Source of the DNA: Anthoceros angustus | Lineage: Eukaryota; Streptophyta; Anthocerotopsida; Anthocerotales; Anthocerotaceae | Assembly (NCBI GenBank): GCA_010909165.1 | Contig: VJWM01000205.1 | Span: 276,468-340,467, forward strand | Length of the DNA stretch: 64,000 nt | Direction of reading: 5' to 3' | Shown: piece after piece, positions 44,935-56,270 of the stretch | Layout: every line of letters starts with the position of its first letter | Position numbering within the stretch: position 1 is the stretch's first letter | Translations under genes and position numbers: made by a program | The notes under the pieces: model-generated | What the model was told of the DNA's origin: nothing | What the model saw: only the letters and a program-made list of their open reading frames with translations | Databases searched by the model: none

Positions 44935-45555
44935 GTACCACTGCTATAAAAGCCCACCTCTTATAATCAATTGTATCAATTAGTAACGCACTAAAGGTGG
45001 TAGCATGGTTTGGTGGTACACTTTAGTACCATATGGCTTGGTACACTTGGTTACTTTGAAAAGGATAGAGAGATGTGAGAGGGTGACTTTAAGTTTTCAT
45101 TAAAATAATATTTCAATATATGTTAGTTTCACTTTTATATACTTTTACGCTATTATTTACTTTAACTTACTTTACTTTTACTTGGATCTGCTTTTATCCG
45201 GTGGTAAGTCAACCCGCCACCCCAATGGCCCTTACGCGTGGGTGCACTCGCTATTGCCATCGCGAGCTCGAGTTGATCCTTCGCCCGCCAGAGACCTGGA
45301 TGCAATCGCACTTGCTCGCCCACATCCGGCCGACGACACACCATGGGCTCAAAAGTTCGCGTGCTCGAGCTCGTTGTTGTAATCAACCCTTTGTGCCGCA
45401 TTGTGAGCTATGTGGGTTTTATAGAGCCCTCCTTCCTTCGCGTAACGCGGCTCCCCACATGCAAGATCGAGCCGGCTGGAATCAGCTTTTGTTTGTGCTT
45501 TGAAGGTAATGTGCCTGTTTGTGCGGTCGAGGCTTGCTTTACGCCTTGTGTGCAC
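44935..45555 (+). mobile_element. LTR-like repeat block, copy 2
   Basis: Direct repeat of 42680-43345. The TATAAAAGCC word is at 44944 and the next ~200 bp are almost identical. The GC-rich second half keeps the same order of words but lacks many 2-12 bp pieces present in copy 1. Confidence 0.75.
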
Positions 45556-47719
45556 ATGCGGTGCCTGGAGATGTGAGGGTGCCGGCCTTGAGTGGTGCCG
45601 ACGCGGCTTCTCATTGTCTGTGGTGTCATCAAGAACTTGAGCTTAACGGTCTTGTGTGGACATGTGCATGCTCTAGGGTGAGTGGGCGTGTGAGGGTGCT
45701 CCGGTGCCGAGGTGCCTTTGATCATTCCTTGTGTTCAATGTCACGTGAAGGACTTGAGCCTTGCTACGCTCTTGTGCACATGTGCGTGGTCCGGGCCGTG
45801 AGATGCGCGTGAGGGTGCTGGCCTTGGAGTGGGTGCCACGCGGCTTCTCATTGTCTGTGGTGTCATCAAGAACTTGAGCTTAACGGTCTTGTGTGGACAT
45901 GTGCATGCTCTAGGGGCGTGAGGTGCGGCGTGTGAGGGTGCTCCAGGTGCCGAGGTGCGCTCCTTTGATCATTCCGTGTGTTCAATGTCACTGAAGGACT
46001 TGAGCCTCGAGTAATGTGCACATGTGCGTGGTCCGGGCGTGAGATGTTGTGCGTGAGGGTGCTGGCCTTGGAGTGGGTGCCGACGCGGCGGCTTCTCATT
46101 GTGGTGTCATCAAGAACTTGAGCCGGCTTAACGGTCTTGTGTGGACATGTGCATGCTCTAGGGTGTGAGGTCGGGCGTGAGGGTGCTCCCAGGCCGAGGT
46201 GCAGCTCCTTTGATCATTCCGTGTGTTCAATGTCACGGAAGGACTTGAGCTGAGTAATGCTCTTGTGTGCACATGTGCGTGATCCGGGTGAGATGTGCGT
46301 GAGGGTGCTGGCCTTGAGTGGTGCCGACGCGGCTTCCCTTGTCTATGGTGTCCTCAAGAACTTGAGCCGGCTTAACGTGGACATGTGCGTGCTCGTGAGG
46401 TCCGGGCGTGTGAGGGTGCTCTAGTGGGTGCCGAGGTGCAGCTCCTTTGATCATTCCTTGTGTGCAATGTTACGTTGAAGGACTTGAGCACGAATAATGC
46501 TCTTGTGTGCACATGTGCAGTGCTAGGCTTGTGAGGTGGTGGCATTGTGATTTTGTTGGAGTGGGTGCATGTGCGCTTCTCCTTGTGTGCGCCGGAGTGA
46601 AGAACTTGAGCCTGCTGCGGTCTTGTGTGCACATGTGCGTGGTCCGGGCGTGAGGTGGGAGGGTGCTGGCCTTGGAGTGGGTGCCGACGCGGCTTCCCTT
46701 GTCTATGGTGTCCTCAAGAACTTGAGCCTCGAATAATGCTCTTGTGTGGACATGTGCATGCTCTAGGGGTCTTTGGGCGTGTGAGGGTGCTCTAGTGGGT
46801 GCCGAGGTGCGGCTCCTTTGATCATTCCTTGTGTGCAATGTTACGTTGAAGGACTTGAGCACGAATAATGCTCTTGTGTGCACATGTGCTAGGCTTGTGA
46901 GGTGGTGGCATTGTGATTTTGTTGGAGTGGGTGCGATGTCTTGTGCGATCTTTGGAGTGAAGAACTTGAGCCTGCGGTCTTGTGTGCACATGTGCGGGTT
47001 CGTGAGGTCTTGGCCTTGGAGTGGGTGCGTGCGGCTTCTCCTTGTCTATGGTGTCCTCAAGAACTTGAGCCGGCGGTCTTGTGTGGACATGTGCGCTCTG
47101 GGGCAGAGGTCTTTGGGCGTGAGGGTGCTCTAGTGGGTGCAGCTCCTTTGATCATTCCGTGTGTTCAATGTCACGGTGAAGGACTTGAGCCTGAGTAATG
47201 CTCTTGTGTGCACATGTGCGTGATCCGGGGTGAGATGTTGTGCGCGTGAGGTCTTGGCCTTGGAGTGGGTGCGTGCGGCTTCTCCTTGTCTATGGTGTCC
47301 ACGAAGAACTTGAGCCGCTTGTGTGGACATGTGCGGGGCTACAGTGGTCTTTGGGCGTGTGAGGGTGCTCTAGTGGGTGCCGAGTGCGGCTCCTTTGATC
47401 ATTCCTTGTGTGCAATGTTACGTGAAGGACTTGAGCACGAATAATGCTCTTGTGTGCACATGGGTGCTAGGCTTGTGAGGTGGTGGCATTGTGATTTTGT
47501 TGGAGTGGGTGCCGATGTGCGGCTTCTCCTTGTGTCTGAGTGAAGAACTTGAGCACCTGCGGTCTTGTGCACATGCAGGTTAAATGTGAGGTCTTGGGCG
47601 TGTGAGGTCGGCCTTGAGTGGGTGCCGAGGTGCGCTTCTCGATCTGCTCCTGTGTGTCTTGTCAGAGAACTTGAGAATGCAAATGTGCACATGTGCGGTG
47701 TAGTGGGTCGAGGTGCTCG
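45556..47719. repeat. Minisatellite array, part 2
   Basis: Same subunits as 43366-44765, again alternating between the two types. A segment around 46450-46620 and another around 46810-47000 and 47400-47560 share the variant 'gcacgaataatgctcttgtg' followed by 'ggtggtggcattgtgatttt', so blocks of several subunits were duplicated together. Confidence 0.9.
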
Positions 47720-48447
47720 GTGTTGGAGTGACATGGCTTCCTCGATGAGGAGGAGACATTAGGCATCTCAAGGAATCAAAAGCGTGCCCTCAAAAACATG
47801 TTGAGCCGCTCACGTGTGAGTCGAGCCTTGGAGGCGGTGCCAAAGTGGGCGTTCGCTGGTCTTGGCATGAAGGAGACTACAACTCTTGTGGAAGGAGTGG
47901 ATGTTCGCCAAAGCAAGTTGCAGCAAGGTTTGAGGGAGGCGTGGGCGGCGGGCGTGCTTACCCTCCGGTTTGGGGTAGCGAAATGATGCTTATGGGTGGA
48001 AGGGATCGGATAAGTCGGACAAGGAGTGGAGAAACATCGACGACTTGGTTTTCAAGATATACGGCAAGCGAGTTAGTCTTGAGGTGCTCGTGTTGGAGTG
48101 ACATGGCTTCCTCGATGAGGAGGAGACATTAGGCATCTCAAGGAATCAAAAGCGTGCCCTCAAAAACATGTTGAGCGCTCACGCGTGTGAGTCGAGCCTT
48201 GGAGGCGTGCCAAAGTGGGCGTTCACTGGTCTTGGCATGAAGGAGACTACAACTTGCGGGTGGAAGGGTGGATGTTCGCCAAAGCAAGTTGCAGCAAGGT
48301 TTGAGGGCGGCCGGGCGTGCTTACCCTCGGTTTGGGAGTACGAGGGCAATGATGCTTATGGGTGGAAGGGATCGGATAATTTGTCGGACAAGGAGTGGAG
48401 AAACATCGACGACTTGGTTTTCAAGATATCTGACAAGCGAGTTAATC
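47720..48447 (+). repeat. Tandem pair of a ~360-bp element
   Basis: Copies at about 47720-48075 and 48085-48447 share 'gtgttggagtgacatgg', 'gcaaagcaagttgcagcaag.t', 'ggaaggagtggatgttcgcc'-like text and 'tcgacgacttggttttcaag'. A coding-like peptide at the end of copy 2 (DKEWRNIDDLVFKI) is partly kept in copy 1, suggesting derivation from a coding sequence. The protein family is not recognised. Confidence 0.8.
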
Positions 48448-49440
48448 TTGGAAGATCCCTAGGTTGATGGCCATTGGCATCCTTGTTGAGAAAAAGTTGC
48501 ACAGTGCATGGGTTGGTGGCCTATGCACGAAAACTAATGAGGTAAAGGCCTCCAAGCACAAGAAATGTGAGGACATGGAGAAGGATAAGAAAGTGCACAA
48601 GGAGAAGGAGACCCTGGATCACATGGCCCTATGGCGAGGTCCAGAGCAAGGGAAGGGCAAGAAGGTCAGTGTTGGGGTGTCCTCGGACTCGAGGACACCG
48701 GTGATGAGAGGTTGACAGGTGGCCGGTGGAAGCAAGACCAAGGAGGACTTGCATGCAGGAGCGTGAGCAAGAATGTATTCAAGAGGAGGTTGATGTCATA
48801 GCGGTGAGGAGGACGGAAACCATCGCTCCGGAGGCGGAGGATGTAGAGAGGAGGCAGTGCAATGTCGTGGGTTTTCCTTATAGTTTTAGATTCCCTGCGG
48901 TTTAAGATTCCATGTGAGTGCTACCCTTAGGTCATGTGCTTTGCTTAGGACTGCCTTGAGCTCATTTGGAAGGGTTTGTTCCGGTTTTCGCATCCATCAC
49001 GTTTAAGTTTGAGCTTGATTTATGTGAGCTTGCTCTTATTGATTGCATAGAGGGAGCAACAAGCTTGACAAGTTCTTTGCTGGTCTTGACTTAGCCTCGC
49101 CTTGTAAAGTTCACTTACATTTTACTTGCTAGTGTCTTGTTTGTGAGCTTGGTGTTTTCGTGGATTGAGATAGACTCTTGCGGTAGCTCAATTGTGAGGA
49201 TTCTTCACGGGAGGGAGGGAGGAGAGGGGCCTCATGGGCATTCCGACATCTATCAGTGCGGTTTGGCGGGGGCCACTGGGCACATCAACACCTAGTGGTG
49301 TCTTGTCATGTCGTCATGTGCATGTAGTGTATGCTTGTCATGTCGTCGTCCTTTTGTCCGTCATGCATGGCGGGTGGTGATACTGATGGCGTCTTGGAGT
49401 GTGGGCGGTTTCTTGGTGTCGTGTATTCACGCGGTGGAAG
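48448..49440. other. Flank with small Lys/Glu-rich open frame, not a supported gene
   Basis: The frame at 48464-48715 (83 codons) is highly charged (KHKKCEDMEKDKKVHKEKE) and follows directly from the repeated element's coding-like tail. It could be the 3' part of the source coding sequence. No start, splice sites or homologous domain can be assigned. The rest is TG-rich non-coding sequence. Confidence 0.35.
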
Positions 49441-49444
49441 TAGC

Positions 49445-49790
49445 GACATTTGTTCATCATCATCATGTCACGTTAATACTGTAAGCATTTGTTCATCTTG
49501 TCATCGTATCACGTTATGTAGGCATCTGTTCATCATCATCGTGTCACGTTGTGCACTGTAGGCATCTGCTCATCGTCATCATGTCACGTTGTGCACTGTA
49601 GGCCTCATTCATCGTCATCATCTCACGTTGTGCACCGTGGGCAATTGTTCATCGTCATCATGTCACTTTGTGCACTTGTGGGCATTTGTTCATCTGTCAT
49701 CATGTCACGTTGTGCACGTGGGCATTTGTTCATCTTTGTCATCATGTCACGTTGTGCACTGTGGGCATTTCTCCTGCCGTCATGTTGTCA
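49445..49790. repeat. Minisatellite of about 40-60 bp units
   Basis: Core 'catcatgtcacgttgtgcac' followed by 'tgtgggcatttgttcatc' repeats about eight times with small length differences. Confidence 0.9.
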
Positions 49791-50039
49791 TGGACATCTT
49801 TACAATTCGATGCCATTGTTATTATGTGACATTGTGGACACATGTGCAGCTATTCATGCGGCATTGTCACATTTTGGACAGTGGGCACTTTCTCATCTTG
49901 TCTTCTTGGGTGGCATGGTGGACATGTTAGCATTTCCTCAAGTTGTCGTGTGCACACTTGTTTTCGTGTGTGGTGGGATACGCTAGAGTTGCACACAAAG
50001 ATCAAAAACGGCGGTGGAAGACCTCATCTCCTTGTCGAA

Positions 50040-50412
50040 GCAAGAGACCGGTGTCGGTGATTGCAAGCGAGGAGACAAGCAACCTTGCGGCAGCAAAATT
50101 GCTCTAGGGGAGCTCACAGGCGCCTTGGCGCAATCTGCTATAACAAGGAGGTGCGGTTATGTGGGCGGTCATCAACTTCATACTCACACGAGCTGACCTA
50201 ATTATGTCTTGTCGCTGCGGTAGAAGATGCACATGTTGCTCGTGTCGAGCAAGAGACCGGTGTCGGTGATTGCAAGCGACAAGCAACCTTGCGGCAAAAT
50301 TGCTCTAGGGGAGCTCACAGGCGCCTTGGCGCAATCTGCTATAACAAGGAGGTGCGGTTATGTGGGCGGTCATCAACTTCATACTCACACGAGCTGACCT
50401 AATTATATCCCT
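50040..50412. repeat. Direct duplication at 209-bp spacing
   Basis: The ~160-bp segment 'agaccggtgtcggtgattgc...cacgagctgacctaattat' at about 50045-50206 is repeated at about 50254-50407; the second copy lacks two short pieces near its start. Confidence 0.9.
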
Positions 50413-50689
50413 TTGCGGTAGAAGATGCACATGTTGCTCGTGTCCGAGCACAATTGCGTGCGGTCACGGGAGGCGGCGGACAATCGAGAGCCAACAACAA
50501 AAGCGTGGCGCCCTCCAACGTGTCTGGCGGAGGATTTACATGATGCCTTTGGCGCATATTGACGCAAGAAAGCGCTCCAACACATGCTGTGCAGGTGACA
50601 CGCCCCAATCCATGCCTTGTTTTGTAAGTCGCAGATTGGTTTTGCGGGCTAGGTTGGCCATTCACTAGTGGAGTCCAACGGATGCGGGC

Positions 50690-52010
50690 GTGACGAGAGC
50701 GAGAGAGCATTATCATGGTTTTGCCGCAAATTCCACATCATGGAGCACCGCTTTGGAAGAATTGTTGGGGAGTGCCGCAGGATAGTGCCCTGGTGACTCA
50801 CATAAGAAGGCGGTTCATGAGTCTCACGGTTAGTAGTGCTCTAAGGTTGTTGCTTTGCATGGAAAAGCTATATCTGAGACCTTGTGCTAATAGCATTCGC
50901 TTGTCCCTAGGCACATATAGTAGGCTGCCCTGTCCTCGCTTGGCGGTGGAGGCGTTGATCACACCACCACGTGGGCAGCGGCCACCTATCCCAGCGGCCC
51001 GATTCGATTCGTTGGCCAATGCACAACTATGTCATGGAGTCGCCAGATCTGGTGGTCCCTGTGTCTCAAACCAGTTGAGTCTGGTGAGGCACGCGTACTA
51101 CAGTGCGGTGTGGCGTATTTGGCCCACTCATGTGGCGATCCAAGATGTCATGTTTGGGGTTGGCTCCTTTGGTTGATGCAGATGCCTCTCACGTGGCGAC
51201 TTCTTTGTTTCTTGGCCCCAGTTTTGATTCCACTCCAGCGTGGGTCGATTGGTGGTGAGCCACAAGGTGGGCACCCATGTGTGGTCGGCTCCAACAAGGC
51301 CACCTACAACTCGTGTGTTGAAGATCGCAATGCAGCGGTGGAAGAGGATACCAGGCGGTGGAAGAGGATACCAGGCGGTCAGGAGGATACCAGTTTTCTA
51401 CACCGAGACTCGGTCGTGCGGTGGACACCCACCTTGTGCATGATGATGAAACTCGGGCACAAGAATGACACCTGACTTGTGCACGAACACGCAACCCAGA
51501 ACTTGTGCCCCGTGGAAGTGACCACGGTCTGGCGGAAGATGAGGTGGAGGTGCCCAGCAAGGATGGGGAGGACGTGACCACTATGGCAGTGGCTTTGCAG
51601 ACTGGTATGGATGTGGCCACTTGTGCTGGTGTTCCAATGGCCGATTCTACTGCTGGTGAAGCGGCCACTATGTGTCAGGCCACCGATGAAGTGGCTATTG
51701 TCATTCATAAGGATGCGGAGAAATCGCCACTTCCCGAAGCATCGGCTGTACCTGAAGTGGTGGAGGTATCTGGTGGACGACGTCAGTCTTTGCGTAGAAA
51801 AGGCAAGTCGGAGCAGACTCCGGGAACTTTGAAACGGAAGGGTGCCTCCAATTCCGGGAGACCAGGGCGTCCCAAGAAAGCTTCACAAAGTGCCATGGTG
51901 GAACAACGCGGGTTTGGAATTTGGTGCGGCGTCACGTGTGAGATAACTTCATGGTGCGTTCGAGGCACTGGTAATAAAGAGAAAGTTCTGGTATGTATTG
52001 CGTTGCACTG
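50690..52010 (+). pseudogene. Coding-like but broken region with an AT-hook-like motif
   Basis: Open segments in alternating frames give peptide of protein-like composition, with stops and shifts between them. The longest (51505-52008) is acidic in its first half (VPEVVEVSGG) and then basic, with SLRRKGK, TLKRKG and GRPGRPKKA, which resembles an AT-hook (GRP core) minor-groove DNA-binding motif. It has no in-frame start with good context and no clear splice sites. It may be a fragment of a chromatin protein gene or of a mobile element's gag-like protein. A 20-bp repeat (GCGGTGGAAGAGGATACCAG) lies at about 51337-51395. Confidence 0.3.
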
Positions 52011-52019
52011 AGCCCATGG

Positions 52020-54615
52020 TCACATTAGGCGAAGATCCAGTGGGGTGGTGAGATTTTTGCGCAGTGAAAAGGTTGTGAAAAGGTTACTACTATGAGCGGT
52101 GCCCTCGACAAAGTGCCTACCGACTCGGATTCGAGCCACGTGGTGACCCAATAATGCTTGAAGGAGGCATCACGACCACGAAGTTTCCAATGGTAGCTAT
52201 TCCTGGGGCCAATGAGAAGAACAAGAACACTCATGACTTTCTTGGCTCTGCTGGATATAGAACATGGTTGGATCAAGTTGTGGCGACATAGCGTAAAGGG
52301 AGGGTCCCCAAAATATACATGGGCTTGCTTTGTTCTTAGTCCACAGTGGTCACTTTTTGTCAAGGCTTGGACGTGTGTAGGATCTTGTGGATGGGCCAGA
52401 TAATGTGCAAGCATCCATAATTGGCATAGATGTGAATCCTTGCACTTTTGACAATCATGTTACTTGTGGAGAATGCACCTGGTTTTTGTGGGTCTGTGAA
52501 GCAATTCTCCGTTTGTAGTTCTTAGCAACGTTGGGAGGAGGCTACCGGTTGTAATTGCTCAATTACGAGCAAACCCGATTGCGCGAGAAAAGAGGGCCTC
52601 GGATGGTCTCACAATGCTCGAGCGATCCGCGATTCGAGCTCGTGGTACACATATGCAATTCCAATGACACAGTTAGTTTAATGACACACGGCCATGTAGA
52701 CATTTTGTGGGAATGAACACACAACAAAGGCTGCTCTGCAGAACCAGCTTTAACATGAAACCAAAGATCCAAAATATGCCACACCACCGATTTCACGCCA
52801 CCCCGTGGCCCAAAGTCGATGTAATGTACAATGCCACAAAACAAGCATCAAGGGATCGCTCCGCCATCCACCCATTGTCACACAACCTATCTAGTGTCGT
52901 GGATGTGCGAGCTAGCCAGACGGAAGGAACTTGTTGCCCGACCTCGGGTGGCGCCCTCAATCTATCACATCGCTGTCCTCCTCGCTTGAGTCCCCACGCG
53001 CAGCGGTCGGTGCCTTCGCCAACCCGACCACCTCCATGATGTGCGGCACGGCGTGCGGCGGTGGAAGGCTTGGCATATGGGGCCACACCGATCTCGGACC
53101 TTCTTCCGATGGCGCTTGCGTGCCTTGGCCCGTTCCATTCGATGCAAGTAGTGTGCGCCAAGGTGACTAGTGACTTTCTGTCATTGACAAATGGCTGATA
53201 CTCACCTCCGGCGCGAAGAGGGTGCCCTTGGCCAGCTTGCCTAATCCGGCTTGAAGATTCCATGTCCCCTTCCCCACACCAACCACTCCTCCCAAGTGCG
53301 CAACAGCTTCCATTGCATACAAGAGCGAAGTCCGATCTCCACAAAGGACAAAGGCGGGCTAGCTTGCGTGGTCTGAAGTGCTTGCCGGCTTTAAATTGCC
53401 AATGCGAGGCCACTCGTGTGCATAAGGCCCGAAGGGTGGGTGACATGATTACTTTTACATGCCCAAGTGTAAGGAAAGCAAGGCTGGATGGCCAATCATC
53501 GCGATAGATTTTGAAAATTCGACCTCGATCCTTTCAACAGCTTGTCGAACCCGGCATAGGGGACCAAAGATTTGAGGCCAACGTGACCAAGAGTCCGACA
53601 CGGCGAAGAGTGCATGGAGTCTGCTTTGTTTGCAATGATTGAAAATGGGAAAACTAGGGCCATTTACCCGGAGATAAAGAATTTCACAACAGTCAAGCCG
53701 ACTGAACAGTAAGCCGCAGGAAGCAATGTCTGAAACACATCCACAAAGTTCTTAACGCCGGCTTCATGCTTGCTATAGCCCACTACAACTTCTCGGCGTG
53801 TTGCGGTGTCTTCAAGGACAACACATGAACTTGAAACCGGGGGTATCACTTACCACCCGCTGGCGCCTCTTTCGTGTTTTCAAACCTATTTGTTATTGCC
53901 GTTAGAACCTTCAACATGTGGACAATCAACCTCTTGCTGGTCGTGGTTGCAACCCAAGTCACCCAGCCTCCCGAGTCATAGATGATTGTCTCCAGTTTAG
54001 CGATCTGACGCACCAATGTTTGAATTTTGTCCAGAACTCCTTTTGCACCTTGCTCGAAGCTAGTAACCTTCATGTCATGCTCCAACTTGAATTTGCACAT
54101 AGGCTGGTGCGGCTTATGCGTCACGACACCCACCGGCTCGGCCAGCACACTGCGATCCCGCCTCACCGACTGTGCCTTTCAGCAAATTCTAACGTGCCTT
54201 CATTAGCATTCCTACATCCAGAGATAACTCCCAAGTCCGGATCGCTTTGAAAGATCCAAAGGATACAAGCTTGACATTCCAACCGGAGCGGAATCACAAC
54301 ATGCACCGCCCCGTGCGGTCCTTACAGAACCGCGTTGTCCTCATCAAGCACAAACGTGACGGCGAATCAGCATCCTCCTCACATTCAACGTCTTGAGGTA
54401 GGGCGGAAGGTGAGTAGACACTTCTGGCGCCGCGACGTCTCCCTCCGAACTCCCGGAAGTTTGGTTTGCCATGGACCCTCCACGCCTGGCCCCGTGTGAA
54501 TGAAGAGTCCTCTCCCGCCGCACTAACGCCGCCGCACTCACGGACTGTCCGTCAAAATAAGCGGTAAGAAGGATTGTGAAAGCGGCACGTCTCGAGTAAC
54601 CTAACAAGCGGGCGA
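52020..54615. other. Unassigned sequence with scattered coding-like pieces on the minus strand
   Basis: Minus-strand frames at 53846-54166 (VTSFEQGAKGVLDKIQTLV) and 53664-53849 (GVKNFVDVFQTLLPAAY) have a helical, protein-like composition. They lie next to each other in the right order to be two exons or a frameshifted single frame. No known domain is recognised. The remaining frames, including 52793-53446, look random. Confidence 0.3.
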
Positions 54616-54619
54616 CCCA

Positions 54620-55012
54620 CATCACCATACCCACATCCCCCACCCCACATCCCCACATCCCCGCATCCCACATACCCACATACCCACGCCCCATCCCACA
54701 TCCCACATCATCCCCATCACATCCCACATCCCCATCATCCCACATCCCACATCCCACATCCCACATCCCCATCCCCATCCCCATCCCCATCCCACATCCC
54801 CACATCCCCATCCCACATCCACATACCCACATCATCCCCACATCCCCATCCCCACATCACATCCATACATCCCCACATCCCCACATCCCACATACCCATC
54901 CCCATCCCCACATCCCACATCCCCACATCCCCATCCCACATCCCACATCCCACATCCACCTTACCCACATACCCACATACCCACATACCCTTGAGTTTTA
55001 TCAAACTTGAGC
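54620..55012. repeat. Low-complexity CCCACATC/CCCCATC tract
   Basis: About 390 bp made of CCCACATC, CCCCATC and ACCCACAT words with irregular order. Minus-strand open frames (Gly/Trp/Met/Asp-rich) are translation of the repeat and not genes. Confidence 0.95.
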
Positions 55013-55044
55013 TCCCCACATCCACATCTATTAGGGCAGCAGCA

Positions 55045-56270
55045 TATCGACAAAGCAAGTTATAGCACGAATTTGGGTCACAAGTCTTGAGCCAAAAACA
55101 TTTTGTGAAACGGTACAGCCACTCCATGTGACAACATAGTCTAGTAAACTCGGCACCCGAAGCAGGTGACAACATAGCGATCTGAAAGCACCCGAACAAT
55201 GTGAAAATAGAACCTTGGGGCCTGACATTATTCGTTGTCCTCCTCGCGATGCTGATGTTCATCCAATCGGGTTGTGCTCATCTCAAAGGCGAATGAACAT
55301 GATCTATCGAGAACAGCGAAACATATATCCAAAAAAACGATAGCGTTATAGCACGAATTTGGGTCACAAGTCTTGAGCCAAAAACATGTTTTGAAGCAAT
55401 GACCTTGCAAAGCACAGTGTGACAACATAGTCTAGTAAACTCGGCACCCGAAGCAGGTGACAACATAGCGAATCGCGCGGCCCGAACAATGTGAAAATAG
55501 AAACCGGGCACGGCGGCTTGCATTAATTGTCCTCCTCGCGATGCAGTGTTCATCCAATCGGGTTGTGCTCATCTCAAGAGACATGAACATCGAAAGAAAC
55601 TTCTCTTCCAAAGACTCACCTTCCTCGCCACAAAACTTTCTTGTTAGATGGCGGTGACTGTTACCAAAAACAAGTGCATGGTGACAACAGTGCACAGCGA
55701 AATTGATGGAGCACTCGGCATGTAAGAAAATCACAAGTCTTGAGCCAAAAACATTTTGTGAAAGCACCCGAAGCAGGTGACAACATAGTCTAGTAAACTC
55801 GGCACCCGAAGCAGGTGACAACACATCCCACATCATCAACATCATCATCCTCACCGCTTCAATTGTTGGAAGTGCACGATCGGCAATCATCGCGGCCCGA
55901 ACAATGTGAAAATAGCATCATCGGGCACGGCGGCTTGCATTAATTGTCCTCCTCGCGATGCAGTGTTGATCGAATCGGGTTGTGCTCATCTCAAAGGCGA
56001 ATGAACATGATCTGCTCGCATGCATATATCATGGCATGCTATAGCACGAATTTGGGTCACAAGTTTTGAGCCAAAAACATTTTGTGGCATTTGCACAACA
56101 CATCTGTCTTTGACCACGGCTCTGTAAACTCGGCACCCGAAGCAGGTGACAACATGATCGATGCGCACCCTCAACAATGTGAAAATAACATCATCGGGCA
56201 CGGCGGCTTGCATTAATTGTCCTCCTCGCGATGCAGTGTTGATCGGGTTGTGCTCATCTCAAGACCACAT
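55045..56270. repeat. Degenerate tandem repeat, unit about 286 bp, with partial copies
   Basis: 'atagcacgaatttgggtcac' starts units at 55062, 55348 and 56041, with a partial copy near 55728. Each full unit also has 'ttgagccaaaaaca', 'taaactcggcacccgaagca', 'aacaatgtgaaaata', 'gcttgcattaattgtcctcc' and 'gggttgtgctcatctcaa'. Copies lose or double some of these words. Confidence 0.9.
55827..55893. repeat. Copy of a segment also present at 56650-56716
   Basis: A ~65-bp segment 'catcatcaacatcatcatcc..cttcaattgttggaagtgca' followed by 'cgatcggcaatcatcg' is embedded in the 286-bp repeats. It recurs almost unchanged at 56650-56716, showing mixing of neighbouring sequence into the array. Confidence 0.85.

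Noticed and set aside
43366-47719. Cys/His-rich open frames across the minisatellite, suggestive of zinc-finger or CRISPR-like repeats
   Set aside because: Unit length and spacing are irregular, frames differ between copies, and this is a eukaryotic nuclear sequence; the peptides are by-products of the repeat.
54344-55262. Gly/Trp/Met/Asp-rich minus-strand frames
   Set aside because: Direct translation of the CCCACATC repeat tract.
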